The notes below the pieces were generated by a model. It worked only from the letters and a program-made list of their open reading frames with translations. It was not told the origin of the DNA and ran no database searches. A DNA stretch of 64,000 bases, taken from positions 372,001-436,000 of the forward strand of contig JAWPGT010000003.1 in assembly GCA_034638255.1 (NCBI GenBank). Reading direction: 5' to 3'. The translations under genes were made by a program, and so were the position numbers. Shown here in pieces: positions 14,666 to 26,400 of the stretch (position 1 is the first letter of the stretch; every line of letters begins with the position of its first letter). This stretch comes from Coprinus comatus. Taxonomy: Eukaryota > Basidiomycota > Agaricomycetes > Agaricales > Agaricaceae.

Positions 14666-17241
14666 TCACTCGCTGGAGTCACTGATGATACCTTTAGCGC
14701 GAGCAATAAACTCTCTAACTTTCTCCAAATCCTTGGCGCTACCGTCCTCCAATTCAACACCGCCACTCACATCAACAGCCCAAGGCTTTACTTGCTTGAC
14801 AGCTGTTCCTACGTTATCTGGGGTCAAGCCGCCAGCCAAGATGAGGGGTAACGGGTATTGGCCGATGGAAGAAGCTGCTTCCTCTACACCAAGGTATGCT
14901 CTGGTTCCATTGAGCACGAGCTCGCCAGCCTCAACCACTTTCTTGGCAAATGCCCAATCTACAAGTTGACCCGACCCACCACTCAAGCCGTCGGACCTCA
15001 GGCTGTCGAGGAGTATGAATTGATGAGTTCCCGGTCGTGTGATACCCTCCACTCCAGTAACCTTGTCATCTTGGGATCCAAGATGGAATACTCGAATAAC
15101 AGGAACAGGGATATGCGAAACCCAGTCGGTAGGCTCATTTCCATGTAATTGAACAAGGTCCAATTGCGCATCCGCCACTGTCTCCTGAATTTCCTCCAAA
15201 GTTTGATTCTGGAAGACACCAACTACAAGGGGACGTGTCTTCTGTGTGATCTTCCCAAGACGTTTCGCGTTGGTAGTGAACCATGGTGCATTCACGGAAG
15301 CTTTTGAAATAGAATTAAAATTAAAATGGGATCGGCGTTCCCTGATAGCTGCAGAAATTTCCTTCGCAGTCTGACGATCAACAAACCGTTTGGACTTCTC
15401 CACAAACATGAGTCCAATAAGATCGGCTCCTGCATCGGCAATTTCCAGAGCTTGTTGAGTACTCTTGACTCCGCAAATCTTTACCAGAGGAACACTCTCT
15501 TCATCATCATCTAGAGTAGGTTCCGGGTGTCCTAGAAGTTCACGGATGAAAGCAGTGGTATCCTTCGCTCTCATCAAGCTCTCACCGACGAGCACTGCAC
15601 CAACATTTTGATCGCTGTATCTTTCCACATCCGCTCGACTAGCAATGCCACTGAGTGCACATAGGATGACATCTGTGCCCTTGACCATATCACTAAGTCG
15701 GCTAGTTGTGTTCATGTCGACATTGAAGTCATGCAAATTACGATTGTTGACCCCAATGACTTTGGCAGGTAAAGAGAGTGCGAGTTCCATTTCCCGGGAG
15801 TTGTTAACTTCGACAAGGGGTTCCATACCAAGCTCCAGCGCATATGCATACAGGTCCCGGAGAAGTGGCTCAGATAGCATGCTTACGATGAGCAAAATAG
15901 TGTCTGCACCCCATATTCTTGACTCCAATACTTGATACCTACTCAAAATGAAGTCCTTCCGTAGGATCGCAGGTCGGTTAGGCAAGTGAGCAATCGCCTG
16001 GCGCGCGTGAAGCATATCATGAAGCGAACCCAGGAACCACTTAGGTTCCGTAAGAACGGAGATTGTATGTGCGCCAGAAAGCGCGTATGTCAACGCCTGC
16101 GCGGCAGGGTTAATGTTAACGGCGATGGGTCCCTTTGAGGGCGATGCACGTTTGATTTCAGCGAATAGTGCTGGCTGACCTGGGACAGAACCTTGCTTGA
16201 TACGTGAGAGGAAGTCGATCTGAGGTGGTGTTATATTAAGAGAATGTAAGGTAAGAAGATCTTGAGTGGTAGAACCCGGAGTTGCTTGGGCCTGGCCTAC
16301 GTCTGCAAGCCGTTGTGTGTGAATTTTATCAAGAATAGAGGGTAACTTGGTTGCATTTCCACTGGCCGAGGTGGGTTGTTGGTTGGGATCTTCTGTGATA
16401 AAAGCCGGAAGACTAGAATCTAGAACATGAACCTCGGGATTTTGTTCCCACAAACCACCACGGAGGGAAAGGAAATTCTTGATAAGATCATCGCCGCCTT
16501 CACTAAGGATGCTCTCTGGATGGTATTGGACAGCCTCAAGGGTGTACTTTCTGTGGCGGACACCCATGATGACACCCGACTCTTCCGTTACCGAGGTGAT
16601 AGCAAGGTCGGGTGGGAGAGTTTTGTATGAAGCACTAAGAGAGTGATATCGAATCGAAGGAATACTCTGGGGTACATTCCTGAAGCAGCCACGGTTGTCG
16701 TGGCGTATGCGACTGACTTTCCCGTGCATGATTTCGCCGGCATATCTGGAGAAAAATTAGTATCAATTAGGCGATTAAGCGAAAAAAAAAAAAGTTAAAT
16801 GAAGGGTCGCGTTGCGCTATTTTGGGATGTAGATGCGATAAATGAATGCAAAGCATCTAGTTGACATCCGGATATATGTTCTGAATAGAGATATTTGCAT
16901 AATACGCACCCGATGGTTCCTCCGTAGAGATCAACGAGGCACTCGAGTCCCATACAAACTCCTAAAATGGGTACCTTGCCCTTGAAATATTGGATAGCTT
17001 CCCGCGAGATTCCCGAGTCAGTCTGAGGGTGGCCGGGACCGGGTGAGATGATGAGCGAGTTGATTTTGAGTAGTGGGAAGAGGTTGGGAGAGATAGCGTC
17101 GTTCCGAATAACAGTAACATTGGCTCCTAGCAAACATAGTTGTTGGTAGAGATTCCAGGTGAATGAATCGAAGTTGTCAATCATGAGAACGTCGAGCTGG
17201 CCAGCGAGGTGGGGCGGGAGGGCTTGTGTATCGTCAGCCAT
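14666..17241 (-). CDS. TRP1: Trifunctional tryptophan biosynthesis enzyme (GATase-IGPS-PRAI)
   Basis: This is the fused fungal enzyme that supplies glutamine amidotransferase to anthranilate synthase and carries indole-3-glycerol-phosphate synthase and phosphoribosylanthranilate isomerase. Exon 1 (17241-16910) has VLMIDNFDSFTWNLYQQLCL and the nucleophile motif LGVCMGLE. A 164 bp intron (16909-16746) interrupts GTIG/YAGEIMHGK. Exon 2 (16745-14666) holds VQYHPESILSE with the His/Glu pair, the IGPS core (LFAEIKRASPSKG, LRKDFILSRYQVLES, IGVNNRNLHDFNVD) and the PRAI core (VKICGVKSTQQALE, PLILAGGLTPDNV, AVDVSGGVE). The domain order G-C-F is the fungal one. All catalytic motifs are present and the ends are typical. 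Confidence 0.95.
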
Positions 17242-17462
17242 GGTTACAGAGAAGGAGATGGGAAGGGCGATTGGTTCTCAGAGACTTTTATAAGTCAGAA
17301 GCGGATGATCTCTGACAAGCTGGGGAGATATTACCTAACATGGACGTAGCCTATCAACGGCCGCGCTTCTTTCTTTGCGGGCGCGCACGCACTTCGTCCG
17401 TACCTCATCAATATATCATAGTATTCGGATCCATTGATTCAAGAGAGACAGGTAGACTAAAC

Positions 17463-20400
17463 TTAAGTAGATACCGATTCTTGATGTCCCAACAAAAAGC
17501 TCAGCGTTGCAAGCGATGCCCATGGCACAAATTCTAAGCAGAGCCCGATGCTCAGTAACCGTGCTATATGTGCGGCATTGGTATTGGACTTACGCGGTGT
17601 CATGTGTCCGCTGTAGAAAAATTCGACATCTAAGTGCATTGTTAAATTACCGCACCTAGTAATAGGATAATCACATACAAGTCAGTTTACGTTCTGTGTG
17701 GGCTTCTCCGAACACTCCAAAGTCCTTGACTGTAAAGCTTTCGGGTTCAATCGGGGTTTGGAAGCCTTGAGCCCCACCCCAAGTCATGTTCCTATATCAT
17801 TGTTAGCACTTTAAGCAGGTACAAAATGCCGCATGTCATTGCATACTGTATGGCGATCCGGGTGCCTTCTGCCACCAAGATCAAGTCCTATTACAAGTTG
17901 CCACTGGGTCAGAATAAAGAATCGGTACACCGACGGAATGGTTACACACTGCAACGCCGTGTACAACTACAGTCCTCTCGGATTTCTCGATGACATTCGG
18001 CATCACATTGCTGAGCATTGATGGCGGGGATTGGTCACGACCACCTCGACCTGTTCTGGGATCGATGTAGACATTCCTGTTCGAACATATAGACCATTCT
18101 ACTTGAGGTGCGTGTATTGCTTTCTGTACCTGTAACAATTTTATAAGCTTTACTGCGTATCCTTAGCTCACGTAGGTACTATACATCAGTCCTAAACCAC
18201 CATCAATGATCTACTTTTGTACGTCGCGAGAAATAAACTCACCGGTTGAAGTATATGAACTGTTGTGTTGACCTCGGGAACCCTAGGACACTCCCTAATG
18301 GAGGGTTAGCATACCGATCAACTCATCTGGTGATTTCACTTACAGATGTCTGGGAAAGTGTCAGAGACCCTGATATGCCAGCGATTGTTAACTAATAGTT
18401 TAATAGTTTCCTGCAATGGCTATCGTACCGATATACATTAAATGCAGGGTTCAATCTAGGTGTGGATAGTAATGATGGTTAGGGATGATATAGGAACATT
18501 TTCTTGAGTACTTACACACCAACTGCTCGCTGAATCCTATTGTGCAATCGACACTCTGGAGCAACAGTAAAAGTACCATTTGTTCCCACAAGCGGCAAAA
18601 TCCCATTCGGTGGATATGTAACAAATTTGTCTAAATAGTCGGTGTAGCCGCAATCGTCGGAGATGTGCTGGAGTTGATCCCAGAAAGAGCTGTTGAATGG
18701 AAATAGATTCTCATTTGCCTATATATACAGATAAGATGACAAGCCAGACAGCCGTAATGAAACAGCTTACTCGAGCAAAGCGGAGCGCGGGTATCTCCTG
18801 TTGCACTAGGCCAGAGGAAAGGGATGGATCTGCAATCCAAATACCCTTGAGGTTTAGTTCGAGCCCAGGGTGTTCATATATCCAATTTGCGATATATGGG
18901 ACGTCTAGGAATAATTTAGTATGGGTATCCTCCGGTTGGGGAGTAAAATACTCACAAAAGCCAGCATACTTGTCATCGTCGGTTAAAAGTCAATTATTAT
19001 CATCATTGTGAAAATCAAACTTACGCTTTCTCCGGTAAGATAGAAGTTGTTTCCCTTGAGTTCACTAAAAACTTCTAAAAACTGTTCGAGGAAGCCAACA
19101 AGCTGCTCCGCAAGTTCATCGTCGTTAGAAATGCTAGGATCCCCTTGGGTGAAACCGGTCTGTCCTTACTTGGAGTCACCAAAAGTGATGTCGCGTCGCA
19201 GATTTTCCCACGGACAATCATTGATGTATTACTCTCCTGCAACTTCGGGAGATAGACAACGAAGTTGAATACATATGGAGTATATTCTACTACAAGATTA
19301 CCTATAGAATATAATATTAAAATTGTATATGACCACCCCGTGCAGCCAAAACAGCCTTGACACGGTCTGGCATTGTTCCAATGAAATGGTCAACCCGGTC
19401 AATTGGTAGCGAGTCCCATGCAGCATGGACTACCAACTTTAATTCATCCACAGTGTTTGGTTGATGTTGAAGACCACGTAGGGATGTTTTGAGGATATGC
19501 CAGATAGGCTCGATGGGATTTAAATCAGGAGATGATGGAGGATGATATGTAAGCGGGATATTTTTAGCTGCAAACCACTTCTTCGACATTTTGCTGATGT
19601 GGCTTGGGGCATTATCCTGTTGAAATTTGACATGGCCCCGGAGTTCATTCATCCTTTTGTAGAAATCAAAAAGATATGGTTCAAGAACTTGTTCTTGGTA
19701 CCTTTTAGATGTCATTCCTCCACCATGTCCTCCCGGATAGTCTAACACAACCAAAGGCCCCTTCCAACCCTCTATGATACACCCCCCACACCATAACTCG
19801 TATGCTTGATTGCTTGAAGGTTGGGATAAGACATTCTTCAAGAAAGGCTTCATTGGGACGACGGGTTACAAAAATACGGCCCTGATGATCATCAAGACAA
19901 ATATAGCACTCATCAGAATAGATGACACGTCGAAAATTAGCCATCGATGAGATACTATTGATTCGTGCCCAGTTCAATCGTGCTCGTTTGTGCTCATTCG
20001 TAAGGAAAGGTACCCTCAGAGCCACCCTCCGATGGTAGTTCCCCTCAGCAAGAACCCGCCGCACTGTGCTAACTGAAATTTGTAGTCCAATTTCGTTCAC
20101 AATTTGTTGAAAGGGTGTGCGGCGTTCTTTTCTTGCTGTACGAGCAAGCTGACGCTTGTCATAGCTCACCTGTGGTTCCCACACGTGCCCTAGGATAGTA
20201 GGCGGTTTAGCGAGCCCTTTCCACCTACAAGATTAGGCATTTTTAGTAGTTCTCCGGGATCGCAAATGGATTGCAATACCTCAATGTCTTAGACGTGGTC
20301 GCGTCTCTCCCTATAATTATATTATAATACAATGTATATAGGTCTATCACTTCATTGCTCTATACAACTATGTTATAATCATGATCTTATATGTCACCCA

Positions 20401-23400
20401 TCATGTGTATGTTTTCCTCACTCAGAATTTCAATCAAGGTTCAGGCTCCTCCTCATTGTACATACTACTCTGTAATATTAATCTTTTGGTCTTTCACACC
20501 TGTATATGTTGTAGCTATATGTTAGAATAGGAATTTATCTTATGCCTTGGGAAATATCATATGGTACTCAGTACGGTTGAATCCGGAACTCCGAGTCCCA
20601 CGGTGGGCAATCTACATACATATTGTGATATGTGCTACTAATCACAACTTCGGACTCCTAAGCCTTATGAAAACAAACAATATGTTTTGCACAACACATA
20701 CCATAGCTGGTAATTTTTCGCAATTAAACCCCGCCTGTGGTTCCTTAGAAACGACAAGCTTCCTCAATGTATATTTAGTACAGTCCTCGGAGTAAGGACA
20801 TCTATCATTACGCCGTCTATTACTGATCGGATGTAGCTATTTATAATAGTGTTTTTATTTTTATTCTTTCATTCTCCATTTTCTATGTTATATAATATTC
20901 ACTTGCACTGATTCCTACTTGAGACATTAATAGTACAAGTAGCAATAGTAGTTATAGGTCATAAAGAGCTTCAAGTATCATGACCCGACCAGAGGGAGGA
21001 ACTGATTGTCCCACTATCAACGGGCAGCAGATATATTTTAATTAAAGATTACATCCGCCTGTCAAGGTGGAACTAGTAACTACCTGTCAACGGGCTTAGA
21101 ACTCAGTGGTCACACGTCAGAATTTGAAAAGGAAGCGTAGGCGTGGTTACCTCTGCAGGATTTCCTGGCCATGTACTATTTTTAATTTATATCAGACATA
21201 AAGTTTAATCACTCAAAACGGTATTATTGGGTGCACAACTACATTGAAGGAAAACACGATGAGAATAAATCTACCTCACAGGAACTCTGCGACCATTGAG
21301 TCGAGTGCTTCGGCGAGTTTCCTCTGTAGGCGGAACGTTCTCTTTCAGACTTTTACGTGGTCGGGGCGGAAGTCGAATTTTCAAGCGAGTACTATTATTG
21401 TCCGATGAGAGGGTAGGCACCATGGGGGTGTCAGTGTCTGGGAGGACGGGAGCCCTCTCCGTGGGTGGTGCAACATTGGAGAGCGCCAGGAGGGCTGGAT
21501 CAATGACATCATCGGTTATGAGATGTGTGGGTATGACGGATTCAGAATTGTCAAAGGGTGGGGCAGCAATGGTATTTGGATCCATTGGAGTGGTCGAAGA
21601 AGCTTCATTAGTTCTGGCGAAGGGTAGAACTGTTGACAACACATTGACAGGAGGGTGTTCAAGGTTGACAGTGGATGGGGGAGTGGGAATATTTGTTGTC
21701 ATGTCAGCTACATCCGTGACGTTTGAGAGAGGAGGAATATTGGGAGTATCAACAAAGTTGACATGATCAGTGGCATTGGGTGGCAAGCTCAAGACATTGT
21801 CGGGGGGATTGACATTGAAATTGGGATCATCATGTTCAGTGTTGCTGAGTTCAGAGTTGGAGACACCTTCAGCAGAATCGGCAGCCATGTCAATGTCGAG
21901 GGAGTTGGGGGCGTTGTCAGCGGGGTAGATGGGGGGATTAGGTTCATCAATGTCGGTGTCAGAATCACTGTTTACAAACTCCGAGGAGAGTTGCGGGCGG
22001 CTAGCAGGAGGGAACTGACGAATTGCCGATGCCACTTGAGTATTCTTGTCAGAACATTCCTTACGAGGAACACCGATAACACCGCCATTCTGTCGGATCT
22101 CATGGATCTTCACTTTATGAGATTGAATTTGATCAGCTGTCATCACCTGCCAAAAACAAATTTTGGCATGTAATGCATCCTTCAACCGTTGCAAGTATTG
22201 GACGTTTGGAAGATGAGTAGGACTGGTGAAAGGGATATCAGTGGGCCACCCGACTAGCTGAACATGATACTTGATGACAATCCTGTCATCATAGTTATCA
22301 TAGTTCATACGAACATCGTCTCTGCCCAATATAGCTTCTAAACATAATACTATAAGTATAGTCTAAAAATAATTGTGCAATACGTACGAAGGCCTTTGGT
22401 AATATAATCACGACATTGCTTTCGGAGAGTTTTATTGTTGATATGTTCAACTTCACCTATACAGGATTTAGAATAATGAATGAATGAAGATTAAAAGAAT
22501 TTAACACTCACCTTGGCGTCGACTAGTTGAAAAGACTTCCATCCGAGCAGCTCTCTCAACTGGATTGTACCCCAAAGATCCTTTCGTAAAACCTCGCAAA
22601 TTCTCGGATTCAAAAAATGCAGGTGGAAAGGTATCGTGCATATGTCCCCGTGCGACAGCCAATAGTGTCGTAGCTCCAGTTCTTTTCCCCATGAATGATG
22701 CCTAAATTACTAGGTGTTAATAAAGTTGTCAGAATAAATAAATAAAGACTTACTTCTTTTTCAAGACAAGCCACGGTACGATTAACATCCCGGGCAGCAC
22801 TCCTGTTAGTCGGACGAGCTCCTTGTTGCTTGAGTTCACGCCGAGCCATTGCAATTTGCAACACACGAGCTTCTTCTTCTGGTGCAAGAGGGCGGTGATT
22901 CCTATCAGAACGATCCTGGAAAACCATTGCTCGAAGCTCCTTTAGCTTGTAATTGTTCCCGCCAATGGTATCTTGAACAACATATTAGTTCCGATCGAGT
23001 GAAGACAATAGAAAACTTACTGAGTTCTGCAGCTTTTGCGGATACCTCAGCCTCAAGTACGCTCAGTTTCCTCTGACGCTTGAATGAGGACCCAAAAAGG
23101 ACAGTGTTGAACACCTTTTTCTCGTCGGCGGCATACTTCTTAGCAAGGTCTTGAATACGTTGTTCGTGCTCAGCCTGTAATTGAGCAACTTCATCATCAA
23201 GTGCAAGCTGGTTTGCTTTCCTTTTTTTTGCCTGAAGGGCTAGAGTCTTCTTCTCAGCATCACTTCGATAGATTTTCTTCCGAGAACGTTGAGGTTGTAC
23301 AGGCTGCAGAGGGTTCCGTAATGCATACGTAGCATCTGAGATTGGTGGTGGTGAGATGTGAGAGCACGTGACGGTGTTGAGGTCCTACCTTGCTCTTCAT

Positions 23401-26400
23401 CGTCGAACATTCTTTCTGTACTCCAAGGAGGCGAGTATTTGGTGCTCTCAGTTGGTATGTTTATATATCGTCCCTCTGTGTATTTCTTTTTTCAAAATTG
23501 ATAACAGGGATAAAGCATAAACAAATGTAATATCCGCCATGTAATGTCACTTCAAGACGCCGTGCATTAGAAAGAAAAAGAAGCCCTTCCTCTAACTCTA
23601 ATTTCTGGCAGGTGTAACCATGATATATCGCCGTCCATTCTTTCTTCCTTCCCCCCATCATGAAATCTTGCACCGACAAGGTTGAAACCGCCAGTTGTTC
23701 AGGTGAGCAAAGTTGTTCAACATTTGCGACAATTTTCTGATACAACTTATGCAGCACAACCAGAGTCCCTCACCACCATGGAGGCTATCTACTCTGATGC
23801 TCAAAATTCTCTTTTTGACTCTGACCTCCCACGTTATCCTTTCTACCGTGCTCTCTCTGGACCCGCTTCCAGTTTTAATAGCCAGCCTAGTTGGCTGGTA
23901 CGCCCTTTAGGCCCTAATCCACGTGTTGGTTGGACCACGGCCATGGATGAGTGTCGATGTGAATGCGCTCCTGTGGTATATGTTGTTTTTTCCGGCAAAA
24001 TGATAGGAATCCATGTTGAGTGGTGAGTATATTCATTCCATTTTTACTATCAACATTTTCTAATCAATACTTAGGGACAAAATCAAGTTCATTAAGCAGC
24101 ATATACCATCTCCTCGATTCAAGGGCTATCATGCTATGGAGGATGCTGAGTTTGCATTCGCTCAGGCCAAGTACTTCAACCTGATTGGCGAATCTATACC
24201 TGATGATTGGAAAAACCATCATCTCGTCATTCCTACACTCACCAGATGCAAATTGGATAGCAAGAAGAAGGCAAAATATAGTACAAAGCATTCTGAATCC
24301 ACTACTCCGGACAACTCGCAGGCGCTTTCCAATCCGATTGCTCCGCCACCAGTTTTCCCATTGTCACCCGCGCCCCGAAAAACATCCAGACCTCGTAAGG
24401 TAGTCACACCTCCACTGTCCTCCCCTGAAGTTACCCCGCTTCCTTCTGTAGATAAAAAACCGAGTTCTGTCGACATTTTTAGTTTGCGCGCGCTTGCTTC
24501 TGGAACTACACTTGACAAGAGTACCGCAGAACTGCTTGCTAAGCGAAATCAGTCTCCTCTTCTTGATGAAAAGGTCTCTATCATGGCTGATCAGGCTGAT
24601 AACCACTACCATATTGTATGTGTGGGCCGTTATCCTGGTGTCTATCATGGTCGGTAAGTTTCATTTTCCTCCTTTCCGCCTTCCTCCCTCATTCGTTGGT
24701 TCTTTTGGTAGTCGCACTGCCCAATTGAATATGGGAAGTAGTCCTGATGGACAAATCATCAAAGCCGGTTCTACAAGGAGCACTGCAAACATGTTGTTTG
24801 TAGAACTTTTCATGGATGGAAAGATTATTTCAACCTCCCCTACCCCCTCGGTTCTTCAATCCCCGCCTATGTATGAGATCTCAGTTCCCATCATCCCATC
24901 CAAGGATCAGTCCTGGTGGGTCATTCCGTCTGGTCCTCGAGTCGGACTCTGCTATGACAGGTATGTGTGTGCTTATCCAAAAAAGACCAAATTAGACTAA
25001 TGGTTTCTTGAAGGCAAATTGCAAATGTTATTGCTGGGTCCGCAAATATTGATGGAATGGTGAAGTGTCCGACTTTCGAGGAAGCCTGTTCCATTTTCGT
25101 AACAATGTATATGACTGGTGGGATTACTATGTAGCATGTATGATCGTGGTATAGCAGTGTATGTGCATGTGCAATTGAATATGGTTTTGGGCCCTTGAGG
25201 CAATTTTGGTATTTTTGAAAATGTTCAGAATTTTTAATTTAACAATCAACCCGATTGACGGAAGAAGTCAGATCTTCAAGATTTAATTGAGCTTAAATGA
25301 CTCGGGATCTTTTTCTAGCCATATCAGGCAATCCCTGACATGGGCGGGATCCCGACTCTGTCCCGCTCTCAGATATCTCTCCCCTTGTAACATGCCAATA
25401 ATTTGGTATTATTCTAGACTCTTATGCTAGAATATACTGGAATACATTAGATACAACACTGATGGGCTCTAACTGACACTGTCTCAGTGTGAAGGACAGT
25501 ATAATTGAACTATCACCCGGGTTACACCTGTAATATATCAGTACAAGTAATGGCCGGAGAGCCCAGTAAAAAATTGAATTACATTTAAATAGACTGAAAC
25601 ATACCAAGTATACACTCCCGCCCCAATGGATAAGATGACTTTAGTATAAAATAAAATCGACATTTATATTCAAAGTCTACTTATATGTGAAATTATACAG
25701 TCAGTTCTTTGAACCATGCCATGAGTTTGTGCTCTAAGGTGTTTAAATAATCATATCTTTTGAATTTAAATAGTCATCCATGAGTAGAATGAAATATGAA
25801 AAATGGTTACATTGCTGAACCGAAAGCCCTTCTTGGTACCAACTGTACTTGTGTACACATTACGGGCCTCGTTGTGTGTACCTTCCAATATATTGATGAT
25901 CGGGTACTATGTTGGCCAAGATTTATATAAATCTGGTGTATATCATGCATTTAACGGTAAGTGCTTAAAGCGATCATCCAGCAATCGTTTGACAAAATAT
26001 TTCTATATGTTTGTGACATAGCATTACTTATGTTCAAATATATTTATCAAGTCTGTTTGTGTCATTGACACAATAATTGTACTCCCACGACTTATTATTG
26101 AATAACCGTATGGTTTAATGTTAAGAAATAGCTACATTCAGGAAAACTTGACCCAAGGTGACCGTACACAAAATATTCATTTATTTACAGCATTATACAG
26201 AGACAAACACTTGTTTTTCCATTCCACTATATTTCACAGACTCTGAGAGTAAAGGGCGATTTGGTTGGTGAGTATATATAAGACGCAGACCGGGTCATTT
26301 GTAGTGTTAAGAATATCACAAAAAGGGCCCATTATCGGTATATGAGTTCTCGGTGGTGGCCGTGGGAAGATATCAAAGATCAACCGTGTCGCGTCGTACT

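Noticed and set aside
14685..16630. Several plus-strand frames across TRP1
   Set aside because: They are antisense to strongly conserved tryptophan-enzyme codons.
16746..16909. An extra small exon inside the 164 bp TRP1 intron
   Set aside because: The intron is longer than its neighbours, but the flanks join perfectly (GTIG/YAGEI) and no family residues are missing.
20547..20795. 82-codon open frame present in both KDZ inverted repeats (also 37,381-37,629 minus)
   Set aside because: It is duplicated only because the repeat is. There is no promoter or splice context, nor any protein-family pattern.
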